DNA of 64,000 nucleotides from the NCBI RefSeq assembly GCF_049705945.1, contig NZ_JBNAMV010000002.1, positions 1 to 64,000 of the forward strand, written 5' to 3'. Position 1 is the stretch's first letter; the number at the start of each line of letters is the position of its first letter. The DNA comes from Salarchaeum japonicum_A (GTDB lineage Archaea; Halobacteriota; Halobacteria; Halobacteriales; Halobacteriaceae). Under the pieces are notes generated by a model. The model made no database searches. It was not told where the DNA came from and worked only from the letters and a program-made list of their open reading frames with translations. This document shows positions 17,690 through 27,017 of this stretch, piece by piece. The translations under genes and the position numbers were made by a program.

Positions 17690-20600
17690 GGACCCCGAGG
17701 AGATTCAGCTCACAGAGGAACAGGAGGACGCGCTCGTCCAGGGCCGGAACGTCGCGATCACTGCCGGCGCCGGGACGGGGAAGACGACAACGCTCACCGA
17801 GCGGTACGTGACGATACTGGCCGAAAACCCATCGCTCACGCCGGAGAACATCGTTACGATCACCTTCACACGAAAGGCCGCTGCCGAACTGACCGAGCGC
17901 GTTCGGGAGGAGGTGTACGACCGGCTCGAGGCTGTCGACTCACCAGAGGCCTATCACCGCTGGCGAAACGTCCTCGACGACCTGGAGGATGGCTACGTCC
18001 ACACCATTCACGCGTTCTGTACGCGGCTCTTGCGAGAACGGGCCGTCGAGGCTCCGGTCCCGCTCGGCTTCGACGTGCTCGATGAAGACGGCGCCGCGAC
18101 ACTCCAACGCGAAGTCGTAACGGAGTTCCTCGAACGCAACCAGGACGATGATGACGTCGCGCTCCTCGCGCAGCTCTGGGGTCGCGACCAGCTGGTCGAT
18201 GTACTCGCTGGATTACTCGATGAGCGCCCGCAGAGCGAGGCCGTCCTCGATGAGTGGCGTGATGCCGAGGTCGCCGACTACGTCGATATCTGCTGGGAGG
18301 TCGTTTGTGATCTCGACGTCGCCGACGCCCGACAGACGCTGTATGCGGACGGACTCCTTGGCCAGCTACGCACGGTTGCGGGCCGTGTCGACCGCGAGGG
18401 CGCTATCGCCGACGAAGACGGTCTTCGGGCCTACCGGACCTTCTCTGAGGTCGCGACGACACTCCCTGACGACCCAGAGGAAAGCGATCCTCGCGACTGT
18501 CAGCGGGCAATCCTCGAGCTCTACGAGGCCTGTGAGAAGAAGAACGGCGGCCTGTACAGCAGTTCGGGGTACGTCGTCGGTGACCGGGACGATTGGGGTG
18601 AGTACGGTGACGTCTACGACGACCTGAAAGATGCCATCGACGCGGTCATCGCGGCCGTCGAACCGCACGCGGATGCAGTCGAGACGACACCCGGTGAGCT
18701 CGAAGCAAACAGCGCCCATTACGCGCTGGCTCTGATGCGGGTCTTCGATGACGTCCTCGCCGCCTACGCCGACGAGAAGGAGCGCCGCGATACGCTCGAC
18801 TTCCCCGACGTGATCGAGACAACGCTTGAGTTCCTGCGAACGAACGATGCCGTCACGGAGCGGCTTCAAGACCAGTTTGCAGCCGTGATGGTCGACGAGT
18901 TCCAGGACACGGACTCGCGCCAGTGGGGGTTAGTCAAGCACCTCACGGGCGTCGACGAGCAGACTGCGTCGAACGTCTTTCTGGTCGGCGACGAGAAACA
19001 GAGCATCTACGGATTCCGTGGGGCCGACGTGACGACGTTCGGGGATGCGCGCAGAGAACTCCAGACCGTCAACGAGGCTCGTGGGGTTGACGACGTTCCT
19101 GACAGCGATGCCGAGAGTCCGACCGCCCTCGAACTCTCTGGGAATTTCCGGACGCTGGACGAGCCGTTGTCGTTCCTGAACGAGCTCTTCGAGTACCTGT
19201 TCCAAGCAGAAGGTGAAACCCACGAACCCTACGAAGCGCCACCACAGGAGTTGACCACGCAACGCGACCGTGTCGAGGACATCGAGGGACTGACCGGGAG
19301 TGTCGAGTATCTCGCTGTGCCCGACGATGCCGATACTGCAGCGGAACTCTTCGGCGACGACCATCCGGTCGCCGAAGGTGCGCTGGACCACACCATCGAG
19401 GCCGAGGCGCAAGCGCTTGCTGCTCGACTGACCCACCTGTTCGACGATCCGCCGCAAGTCCAAGACCCCGACACAGGTGCTCATCGTGACGCTACGCCGG
19501 ACGACACGGCAATCCTCCTCCGCCGGCGAACTCATCTGGATCGGTATCAGCGCGCTCTCGAGGAGTACGACATCCCCTACACTGTCGTCGGTGGCGTCGG
19601 GTTCTACGATACGCCTGAAGTCCAGGCGCTCACGAACCTGCTTCGAGTACTCGGTGATCCACAGGACGACGTCTCCCTCTACGGGGTGCTTCGGTCGCCG
19701 CTGTTCGGATTCGCGGATGATCGCCTCGCACCGGCGGTCGCAGAGGCTGATTCAGTGTGGGACGCACTCGCCGAGACGGACGATCCACAGCTCGCGGACG
19801 CGTTCGACCTCCTCACAACGTGGCGGACTCTCAGCGGCTGTGCGACGCCGTCCGAAGATGGCGTCCTCCCGTGGAACCGCTTGCTGTCCCGGGTGATCGA
19901 CGACACCGGGTATCTGGCAAGTGTGAGTGCAGATGAACGCGGTCGACAGGCCGTCGCGAACGTCGAGAAGTTCCGCGACCAGGTCCGTACTTGGAGCGAG
20001 AATGGTGTTCACACAGCTGCCGGGTTGCTCCACCGGATCGACCGCCAAGCAGAGATCGACCCCCGAGAAGGGGAGGCTGACATCCCCGGCGATGTGGAGG
20101 GCGTCCGGATAATGACGATTCACGCCGCGAAGGGACTCGAGTTCCCAATCGTCACTGTCCCCGATCTCGGAAGTGACCTCAATTTCGGGCGATCCGTCGA
20201 TGACCACGGCTATGTCCGCCTCGTCGAGGGGACAACTGATGCCCCACCAATTCCAGCAGTGGGTGGTCCCCACCCCAACGATGCGTTCTCAATCGAGAAG
20301 ACTGCAGTCCACGAATATGCCGATCGCCGCTTGCTCCCGCAAGAGCGTGCGGAATCCAAACGACTGCTCTACGTGGCCTGTACCCGAACCCGGGACCACC
20401 TGCTGCTGTGTGGAACACACGACATCGATATCGATGAGTCTGGCCACATCGAACTCGGTGAGCCAGATGATTTCGACGACGCCAGTCGATGGCGGGATTG
20501 GCTCCAGCCCATTCTGTTTGACGACCATGAGCTAGTCGCTGAGGCTTTCCACGATGGAGCTACAGACGCTCGAATTGGTGATGCCCCATACACCTTTCAG

Positions 20601-21320
20601 GCGCCACCTCGGCCGGTTGAATGGCAATCTGAGGCTCCGACTGAAGAGTTAGACCCTGCGATTACTGTCCCTTCCCCGCCGGAACGTCAGGCTGCCGTTC
20701 GCGTTGCCGCGACGACCCTCGTCAGTGCTGTTGCGGATGCCTCCGAAGACAGACACAGCTACACGTCGGGGGATGGGACAGTCGGATTGAGTCCCACCAC
20801 CTTTGGAACTGTTGTCCATCGGCTCAATGAGCTCCGTCCCCCACGAGAAGAGTGGCCCTCGTTTATTCGTCAATTGAGTCGTATGGGGAGCGAGGAACCG
20901 ACGGATGACGATCTCCAAGCGGCCGTGAGCCATGCCCAGGATGCGATCCGGTTCGTCGATGAAACTGAGGCGGACCTCCCACTCGAAGCGACCTATGACG
21001 AGTACTCAGTTGTCGCTCGTCTTGATGATTCCCGCATAGTGGGTGATATTGACCGTCTTCTGGTCACTCCTGATGCGTATCATATCATCGACTACAAGAC
21101 GAACGATCTTTCGTCGACGACGACTGATACCCTCGCTGACCACTATCGGCCGCAAATGCTTGCCTACGCTCTCGCGCTCTTCCAGCACGATCCCGCCCGG
21201 CAGGTTCGTGCTTCACTCCGGTTTACCGATGTTGGGGTGGAAGAACGGTTTGAGTGGCAACGGAGTGAACTGACTGATATCGAATCTGAACTTCGCTCTA
21301 TGTTGGAGCTCGTCTCCTGA
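17682..21320 (+). CDS. AddA-like UvrD-family helicase-nuclease
   Basis: 1212 residues, superfamily 1A. Motifs are all present in order: Walker A ITAGAGTGKTTTLTERY near residue 30, VMVDEFQDTDSRQW near 405, LVGDEKQSIYGFRGAD, LSGNFRT, VRIMTIHAAKGLEFPIV near 810 and LLYVACTRTRDHLLL. A C-terminal nuclease domain follows: FGTVVHRLNEL, SRIVGDIDRLLV and AYHIIDYKTND near 1135, the last carrying the catalytic D-x-K. Having a nuclease in both subunits is the AddAB arrangement rather than RecBCD. The ATG lies within the end of the upstream gene (ATGACTGA context), so the two are translationally coupled. The C-terminal fifth uses visibly less GC-rich codons than the rest. Confidence 0.87.
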   Translation: MTEDPEEIQLTEEQEDALVQGRNVAITAGAGTGKTTTLTERYVTILAENPSLTPENIVTITFTRKAAAELTERVREEVYDRLEAVDSPEAYHRWRNVLDDLEDGYVHTIHAFCTRLLRERAVEAPVPLGFDVLDEDGAATLQREVVTEFLERNQDDDDVALLAQLWGRDQLVDVLAGLLDERPQSEAVLDEWRDAEVADYVDICWEVVCDLDVADARQTLYADGLLGQLRTVAGRVDREGAIADEDGLRAYRTFSEVATTLPDDPEESDPRDCQRAILELYEACEKKNGGLYSSSGYVVGDRDDWGEYGDVYDDLKDAIDAVIAAVEPHADAVETTPGELEANSAHYALALMRVFDDVLAAYADEKERRDTLDFPDVIETTLEFLRTNDAVTERLQDQFAAVMVDEFQDTDSRQWGLVKHLTGVDEQTASNVFLVGDEKQSIYGFRGADVTTFGDARRELQTVNEARGVDDVPDSDAESPTALELSGNFRTLDEPLSFLNELFEYLFQAEGETHEPYEAPPQELTTQRDRVEDIEGLTGSVEYLAVPDDADTAAELFGDDHPVAEGALDHTIEAEAQALAARLTHLFDDPPQVQDPDTGAHRDATPDDTAILLRRRTHLDRYQRALEEYDIPYTVVGGVGFYDTPEVQALTNLLRVLGDPQDDVSLYGVLRSPLFGFADDRLAPAVAEADSVWDALAETDDPQLADAFDLLTTWRTLSGCATPSEDGVLPWNRLLSRVIDDTGYLASVSADERGRQAVANVEKFRDQVRTWSENGVHTAAGLLHRIDRQAEIDPREGEADIPGDVEGVRIMTIHAAKGLEFPIVTVPDLGSDLNFGRSVDDHGYVRLVEGTTDAPPIPAVGGPHPNDAFSIEKTAVHEYADRRLLPQERAESKRLLYVACTRTRDHLLLCGTHDIDIDESGHIELGEPDDFDDASRWRDWLQPILFDDHELVAEAFHDGATDARIGDAPYTFQAPPRPVEWQSEAPTEELDPAITVPSPPERQAAVRVAATTLVSAVADASEDRHSYTSGDGTVGLSPTTFGTVVHRLNELRPPREEWPSFIRQLSRMGSEEPTDDDLQAAVSHAQDAIRFVDETEADLPLEATYDEYSVVARLDDSRIVGDIDRLLVTPDAYHIIDYKTNDLSSTTTDTLADHYRPQMLAYALALFQHDPARQVRASLRFTDVGVEERFEWQRSELTDIESELRSMLELVS

Positions 21321-21345
21321 GCCACATTTACTGATTCTATCCTAA

Positions 21346-21500
21346 CTATTCTAGAGTAGTGAACTATTCTGGAATAGCGTGTAGCTTTGGAATAGAATAC
21401 TATTCGGACTATTCACCACAGAGTTAAGTTGAGAGGGGTTGATACTGCTGAATAGTATGAGTGGCTCAGATAGCAAGAATAGCATAGATAGAACGAATAG
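21346..21500. repeat. Iteron cluster upstream of and inside parA (GAATAG/CTATTC)
   Basis: The hexamer CTATTC or its complement GAATAG occurs at 21346-21351, 21364-21369, 21372-21377, 21390-21395, 21400-21405, 21409-21414, 21450-21455, 21477-21482 and 21495-21500. Copies two and three form a tight inverted repeat, CTATTC-TG-GAATAG. The last two lie inside the parA coding sequence and shape its Asn/Ser-rich N-terminus. Such clusters next to parA are typical of partition sites (parS) or of sites through which the ParA partner represses its own operon. Confidence 0.75.
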
Positions 21501-22395
21501 CCCAAATAGCCCATATGATTCGGTACAGACCGATGGGAACTCTCGGGCTGTTTCGGTGTGTATGCTGAAGGGAGGCGTCGGCAAATCGACGATTGCGGTC
21601 AACCTCGCCCGACAACTGGCCGCACACGAACACGATGTCCTCCTCATCGATCTTGACCCGAACGGCCACGCGTCCGTGGGGCTGGGGTTTGACGACCAGT
21701 ACCACAACACCGAGGAAACCATCGGCGACGTCTTCTTCAACGATGCTGACCCGACTTCAGTTGTCTACGATACCAGCTATGAGTTCGATATCCTCCCGTC
21801 CAGCGAGGACTTAGAACAGGTCGAGCGGGAGATCGTCGTCGGCGACGTATTCCAACCCTCTGCGCTGCTCAAACGGGAAGTCGTCGACCCACTCCTTGGG
21901 GACACGTACGATTATATCGTCACAGATTCGCCGGCGTACCGATCCCGACTCACGGACAACGCGCTCGTCGCGACGGCGAACTTGGTGCTTCCGCTCGCCC
22001 CGGGGAACGAGGCGATGGCCGGCTTGGAGCGAACCATCGAGCGACAGATCTCACCGCTTCGGCAGCATATGGACGTCGACGTTCTGTCACTGGTTCCGAA
22101 CATGTTGAGCGGCCGTATCGACCAGCAGACTCAAGATCGACAGCTCCTCGAACGTCTCAACTCGCACGATAACCTTCAGGACCGCATCCCGAATTTCGCG
22201 AGAATCACGGACTGGGAGGCTGTCGACGCCGGCGATCTCAAACCCTCACCGGGCATCCGGGACCGAACCAGCATCACGAAGGCCTATGGCGAGCGCAAAC
22301 CCCTGCTGGACTACGACCCTGACTGTGACCAGTTGCAGTGTTTCGACGAGTTGGCGCACATCGTCGAGGCAGGTGAGGTGGTCCGCCATGTCTGA
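21457..22395 (+). CDS. parA: ParA/Soj-type partition ATPase
   Basis: Walker-type ATPase that positions plasmids or chromosomes. 312 residues from ATG 21457; the frame is open upstream to 21439, but the ATG directly after a GAATAG repeat is preferred. The deviant Walker A CMLKGGVGKSTIAVNLAR lies near residues 36-53 and DVLLIDLDPNGHAS is the A' motif. The Walker B region is DYIVTDSPAYRS, with Ser-Pro in place of the more usual Pro-Pro or Pro-Ala. The first 30 residues (NSIDRTNSPNSP) are low complexity because the partition repeats continue into the gene. It overlaps the next gene by eight bases. A ParA with a small partner and flanking repeats makes a complete partition locus. Confidence 0.92.
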   Translation: MSGSDSKNSIDRTNSPNSPYDSVQTDGNSRAVSVCMLKGGVGKSTIAVNLARQLAAHEHDVLLIDLDPNGHASVGLGFDDQYHNTEETIGDVFFNDADPTSVVYDTSYEFDILPSSEDLEQVEREIVVGDVFQPSALLKREVVDPLLGDTYDYIVTDSPAYRSRLTDNALVATANLVLPLAPGNEAMAGLERTIERQISPLRQHMDVDVLSLVPNMLSGRIDQQTQDRQLLERLNSHDNLQDRIPNFARITDWEAVDAGDLKPSPGIRDRTSITKAYGERKPLLDYDPDCDQLQCFDELAHIVEAGEVVRHV

Positions 22396-22789
22396 CGACG
22401 ATCCGTTTGCCGACCTCGGGGAGACACTCGAAGATGAACCGGACGACGAACCCCAGGATACGGATGACGCGTCTGAATCGGGAGGCGACGAGGAGACGCC
22501 CTCTCAGGAACCCGTCGAACGACAAAACCCGATGACCGATTCAGCGTTCAGCTATGAGGCCGCTAAACAGCGGCCTTTCTACGCCCGGGAGGCTACGATC
22601 GAGGACTTCGATTCCTGGCTGAAGTATGAACTGGAACGCGAGCTCAACCAGCAGGGCTACCAGAACATCGTCGTTCGGGAAATGACTGATGCTCTTCTCC
22701 GAACCGTCGTGGAGGAAGATCTCGTAGACGAAGTGGCCGAACGATTCGAACAAGCTCGCGAATCTGCTTCTTCAGAATCGACTGAATAG
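22388..22789 (+). CDS. ParA partner protein, probable centromere-binding factor
   Basis: 133 residues from ATG 22388. The first 50 residues are extremely acidic and probably disordered. The rest (RPFYAREATIEDFDSWLKYELERELNQQGYQNIVVREMTDA, read in two parts) is helical and ends in a Glu/Ser-rich tail. Position immediately after parA, with an eight-base overlap, and between two clusters of the same hexamer repeat argue that it binds those repeats as ParB-type or RHH-type partners do. There is no classic ParB box, so the role rests on context. Its TAG stop codon is itself part of a GAATAG copy. Confidence 0.7.
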   Translation: MSDDDPFADLGETLEDEPDDEPQDTDDASESGGDEETPSQEPVERQNPMTDSAFSYEAAKQRPFYAREATIEDFDSWLKYELERELNQQGYQNIVVREMTDALLRTVVEEDLVDEVAERFEQARESASSESTE

Positions 22790-22847
22790 CGTACTATTCC
22801 AAAATAGAAAGCTATTCTACAATACCCCAACAGCAACCTCAGAATAG
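22784..22847. repeat. Second iteron cluster, downstream of the parA operon
   Basis: GAATAG at 22784-22789 (containing the stop of the partner gene), CTATTC at 22794-22799, the variant AAATAG at 22802-22807, CTATTC at 22812-22817 and GAATAG at 22842-22847. These match the hexamers before parA, so the operon is bracketed by the same sites. The region is also the convergent gap between this operon and the histidine kinase gene. Confidence 0.7.
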
Positions 22848-22960
22848 TCTGATTCCGCCTCTATACGGTGAACTCAGTTGAGACCGCCGGCTCACAATAG
22901 TTGAGACTGGTTCTCTCAATGCATAGACCGCAGGCACGGTTTGCTCACTGACAACGGGTA

Positions 22961-25900
22961 CTATTTCGACCGCTTGAACTCGAACCGTGCCCCGCCATTG
23001 CTTCCGTCTGTCACCGAAACTGTCCAACCGTGCGCCTTCGCGATGTCGGCCACAATCGAGAGCCCGAACCCGGTTCCCCCCTCGCTGGACGTGACGCCGT
23101 GTTTGAACACGTCGTCTTGCTTCTCTTGGGGAATCCCGCTGCCGGTATCCTCAACGTAGAATCCATCGTCTCCGTCTAGTCCACCCACGGTCACCGTGAC
23201 GTCGGCACCACCGTGCTCGATTGCATTTCGGAAGAGATTCTCGAAGAGTTGGGTCAGCCGCCCTGCATCCCCGGTGACTGTCGGAATTCCATCTGCGACT
23301 GTAAGCGTTGCCTCCTCAGTATCGACGTATCCCCACGCCTCCGTCGTAATACTCTCGAGGTCGATCTCTTCTGCATCCTCGATCGTCGTCTCCCCACGTG
23401 CCAGCGTCAGGAGGTCCTCGATGAGTCGTTCAATTCGGTCGTGTGCGGATTCTACTTTCTCAAAGTGCTCCGCCTTCCCGGTCTCCTCCGCGATTTCGAG
23501 GAACCCCATTGCGACAGAGAGCGGGTTTCGAAGGTCGTGGGCAACGACGCTCGCGAACTGGTCGAGTCGTTCGTTCTGTCGGTGTAGTTCTTCCTCCCTG
23601 CTCGCTCGTGCGAGTGCTGCCTCGACAGTCGCACCGAGAATCCGGAACAGGTCGACGTCCGTCTCAGAAAAGACCTGCGTGGAAACTGACCCCGTCGACA
23701 TGAGTCCATACTCACCTAGTGGGACGAGAATCTCACTCCGTATCTCTGTGTTCGGGTTGTGGGGTTGACCCTCAGCTTGGATATCATCATATACCTGGGT
23801 TTCTCCGGACTCAAACACGTCCCAAGCGAGACTGTCTTCAGGAGTGAACCGGGGAGACTCGCCAAACAGGTCTCGTGCTTCGGACGTTTCCGTAATTGGG
23901 ACGAGCACGTTCTCTCGGTCGTCGTACTCCCAAATTCCGGTGATATCGAGGTCCAGTATCTCGGCCGCGGCATCGACGGCGATCGCTCCGATCTCGTCGC
24001 TTGATTCAGCGCCGCTGAGCGATTGTGCGGTGTCCTGAAGCGAGCGGAGGCGAGCTTCCAACCGTTTCTGTTCGGTTATGTCCACCAAGACGGCGAGGAT
24101 GCTCGTAGTCTCTCCGTCGGGGCCTGTAACCGGCGCGACCGACAAGAGCAGGTCCAGTTCGTCTCCGTCTTTCGTCTCTCGCCGTATCTCCTTTGCTCGG
24201 ATTCGCTCGCCGTTCAGGACGCGCTGCCGGTGTGAGGCAAACTCTTCCTGCTGCTCGTCCGGGACCATCGGATTGAACTCGCCAAGCACTTCGTCCTGCG
24301 ACCAGCCGAACATGGTTTCAGCCTCGTCGTTCCAGCGGATGACGGTCCCATCCGTGTCGATCTCCATAACTGTGAGTGGCGTGGCCTCGATGAGCGATTC
24401 CAGTCGCTGGTTCGTCGCTTCGAGTTCACGCTCTCGTTCGACTTGCTCGGTAACGTTTCGAGCGATACCCACAATTCGAACAGTCTCGCCATCGACGACG
24501 ACCGGTGCGAGGCTGGTCTCCCAGAACTGAGCACCGTCACCGATGTCGAGTTCTTCGCGATACGAGATTGGGGCACCCTGATCGACGCAACGAGTGTAAT
24601 TAGCCTCGAGTTCAGCACCTTCCTGGTCGCCAAACACGTCTCGTGGGGTCTTGCCACGAACTTCCTCGGTCGTAATTCCGGTCTGTGACTCGTATCCGGG
24701 ACTGAGTCTGGCGAACTCGAATGATGGGTCCTCACCAGCGGTATCGACGTCAAGCAAGAATATCGCGTCCCCGGACGTTTCGAGCAACGCCTCGTATTCC
24801 TCCGCGAGCTCTCGATGCTCACGGCGTTCCGCTTCTCGCTCCGTGATGTCCTGAAAAACACCCCGAAGTACTGCGTCGCCGCGCTGTGTGTCGTCGACGT
24901 ATTCTCCCCACGCCCGAACGTCACGCACCTCGCCGTCGGGTCGAACGATTCGGAGGTCGAGGTCGTACGGTTCCCCGTCTTCGATTGCTCGGTCGACTGC
25001 TGCGGTAATCGTCTCTCTGTCGTCGGGGTGGTAGAACTCGATCGCGTCGTCGAGGGAGGGCTCGTAGTCCTCGTCGACACCGTGGATCTGGCGGACCCCG
25101 TCAGACCAGGCGAGTTCACCGCTCGATGGGATGAATTCCCATATACCGATATCTGCGATGTCCTGAACGCGGTCGAAGAGGAACTCCTGACGTTCGAGTT
25201 CGGCACGGTCACGACGACGCGAGATTTCGGTACTCACGAGTTGTGCGACCAGCTCGACGAACGTTCGTTCGAGCGCTCCGAACGGCGCGAGTCGCGTTGT
25301 CGGATTCGAGAAATTGACGGTTCCGTAACGCGTGTCGTCGACGACGAGTGGCACGCCGATGTACGATTCTAACTCGAACTCACGGTAGGCAGGATGCGTC
25401 TCTTTCCCGTCGCTAACGGCGTCGACGAACGAACAGACCGAATCCGTGCCGACGACTTCCGCACAGTACGTCGATTCGAGATCGAACTGATCGCCAACTT
25501 CGATATCGGCTTCCGGTGCGTGAACTGCTTCGACCGTGTAGTCGCTGTCCTGAATCCGCGAGACGATGCCGATTTCGAGCCCGAGCGTCTGGCAACCGAC
25601 TTCCAAGAGATTCTGGAGGCGTGACTCGGCCGAGACATCGCTTTCTCCCATGACCGCCTGGAGGTCTTGGAGTGCGTCCCGCTCTCGTTCCAATTGACGC
25701 TTTACCTCGCTTTGTTCGGTCACGTCTCGAGCGACAACGAGCACCTGCTTGCTTTTGCGACTCTGGAACGGGGTTACCCGGACGTCGAATGTCCGCTCGC
25801 TGGTCCCGACCACGACGTCGAGTTGGAGGTCTGCATCGTACAACCCGGTGGACCCACCATCGCTCTCGATCTCGTCGAGCGTCGATTCGACTGCCTGGGA

Positions 25901-26866
25901 GAATCGCGTTATATCGGAATTGCTAACGCGGTCACCGACGACCGTTTCGAGCTGTTGTCCTGTGAGCTGGGCCGACTGATCCCCTGCGAGCAACCGCTTT
26001 GCAGCCGTATTCGCGAACTCGATATCACCTTGCTCGTCGAGGACGAACACGACGTCGTGGATGTTCTCCAGAATCGCATCACTGCGCTCTAGCTTCAGTT
26101 CCCGCTCTCGCTCGGTAGTAATTTCACGTGAAAAGACGGTCAGCCCGTCGTCATCTGGAAACGCTCGCACTTCGACCCAGTAGTTGAATGGCTCTTCCAG
26201 ATGCTGTTCGAACGATACTGGTTCACCAGTCTCCATCGCCGTTCGATACTTGTCTTCGAGTTCCGTCCCGACGATCGACGGGAACTCTTCCCAGATGGCT
26301 TCTCCGACGAGCGCGTCCGAGTCACGGCCGATTCGTTCGGCCATTTTCTCGTTCATATACTCGATGCGCCAGTCGCTATCGACGGCGTAAATCGCGTCAG
26401 TTGCGCGCTCGAGCGTTCGTCGGAAGCGCCGTTTGGTCTGCTCGGCCTCCGTTTGTTTACGAGCAGCCTTCGTGAGCGTTCGAATGCGGGCCGCGAGTAG
26501 TGTGAAGTTATCACGCTCCGATCGGACTGGGATGTAGTCCGAGACGCCGGCACGAGTCGCTTTGCTCGCGATTTCTTCACTCCCTTGTCCAGTAAAGAGG
26601 AGTATCGGGATATCGTCGTTCTGCTGGCGAATCGACTCCGTAAGCCCGATACCGTCGGAATCTTCGAGCGAGTACGCCGTTACGATACAGTCGATTCGTT
26701 CCGTAGCAAGATGGTGCAGTGCTTCGTCGATACCGTCGGCAGGTATACAGTCGATCTCGGTACTCGTCTGTTGGAGTTTGGTTTGAACCAACTCCGCGAA
26801 TGCGGGATCGGAGTTCACGTAGAGGACGCGGATTGGATCGTCCAGTTCGTCAGTAGTACCGAGCAC
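22961..26866 (-). CDS. Multi-PAS/GAF sensor histidine kinase with degenerate receiver domain
   Basis: 1301 residues from GTG 26866, chosen because a TATA box (26895-26904) sits about 33 bases before it; the frame is open further up to 27253. Layout: residues 1-130 form a receiver-like fold, followed by about five PAS domains and two GAF domains, then the kinase core with the H-box VVAHDLRNPLSVAMGF near 1105, the N-box LFENLFRNAIEHGG, and G-boxes DTGSGIPQEKQ and GTGFGLSIV. The receiver lacks the phospho-acceptor Asp (IVTAYSLEDSDG, Ala where Asp is expected) and one acidic-pocket residue (YVNSDP). No membrane segments are evident, so it is cytosolic. It diverges from a CheY-like gene 151 bases away, its likely partner. 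Confidence 0.88.
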   Translation of the reverse strand: MLGTTDELDDPIRVLYVNSDPAFAELVQTKLQQTSTEIDCIPADGIDEALHHLATERIDCIVTAYSLEDSDGIGLTESIRQQNDDIPILLFTGQGSEEIASKATRAGVSDYIPVRSERDNFTLLAARIRTLTKAARKQTEAEQTKRRFRRTLERATDAIYAVDSDWRIEYMNEKMAERIGRDSDALVGEAIWEEFPSIVGTELEDKYRTAMETGEPVSFEQHLEEPFNYWVEVRAFPDDDGLTVFSREITTERERELKLERSDAILENIHDVVFVLDEQGDIEFANTAAKRLLAGDQSAQLTGQQLETVVGDRVSNSDITRFSQAVESTLDEIESDGGSTGLYDADLQLDVVVGTSERTFDVRVTPFQSRKSKQVLVVARDVTEQSEVKRQLERERDALQDLQAVMGESDVSAESRLQNLLEVGCQTLGLEIGIVSRIQDSDYTVEAVHAPEADIEVGDQFDLESTYCAEVVGTDSVCSFVDAVSDGKETHPAYREFELESYIGVPLVVDDTRYGTVNFSNPTTRLAPFGALERTFVELVAQLVSTEISRRRDRAELERQEFLFDRVQDIADIGIWEFIPSSGELAWSDGVRQIHGVDEDYEPSLDDAIEFYHPDDRETITAAVDRAIEDGEPYDLDLRIVRPDGEVRDVRAWGEYVDDTQRGDAVLRGVFQDITEREAERREHRELAEEYEALLETSGDAIFLLDVDTAGEDPSFEFARLSPGYESQTGITTEEVRGKTPRDVFGDQEGAELEANYTRCVDQGAPISYREELDIGDGAQFWETSLAPVVVDGETVRIVGIARNVTEQVERERELEATNQRLESLIEATPLTVMEIDTDGTVIRWNDEAETMFGWSQDEVLGEFNPMVPDEQQEEFASHRQRVLNGERIRAKEIRRETKDGDELDLLLSVAPVTGPDGETTSILAVLVDITEQKRLEARLRSLQDTAQSLSGAESSDEIGAIAVDAAAEILDLDITGIWEYDDRENVLVPITETSEARDLFGESPRFTPEDSLAWDVFESGETQVYDDIQAEGQPHNPNTEIRSEILVPLGEYGLMSTGSVSTQVFSETDVDLFRILGATVEAALARASREEELHRQNERLDQFASVVAHDLRNPLSVAMGFLEIAEETGKAEHFEKVESAHDRIERLIEDLLTLARGETTIEDAEEIDLESITTEAWGYVDTEEATLTVADGIPTVTGDAGRLTQLFENLFRNAIEHGGADVTVTVGGLDGDDGFYVEDTGSGIPQEKQDDVFKHGVTSSEGGTGFGLSIVADIAKAHGWTVSVTDGSNGGARFEFKRSK

Positions 26867-26894
26867 AGTTACAGAGATTTGACTGTCTAACTGG

Positions 26895-26904
26895 TTAAAT
26901 ATTT
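26895..26904 (-). promoter_or_regulatory. TATA box of the histidine kinase gene
   Basis: AAATATTTAA on the minus strand, centred about 33 bases before GTG 26866, consistent with a leaderless transcript. The promoter is back to back with that of the response regulator gene, so the two can be co-regulated. Confidence 0.55.
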
Positions 26905-26984
26905 CTTGCGAGACACTCTCGTGGGCTATCGAGGTCGCTGATACTGAAAAGCGCAATAATCGAGGGAGTTGTGGTATGTCGGTC

Positions 26985-26992
26985 AATATAAG
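26985..26992 (+). promoter_or_regulatory. TATA-like box of the response regulator gene
   Basis: AATATAAG lies about 30 bases before ATG 27018. This spacing favours 27018 over the upstream in-frame ATG at 26976, which lies before the box. Confidence 0.5.
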
Positions 26993-27017
26993 GAAACGGG
27001 ACGGATACGCTGCTAGT

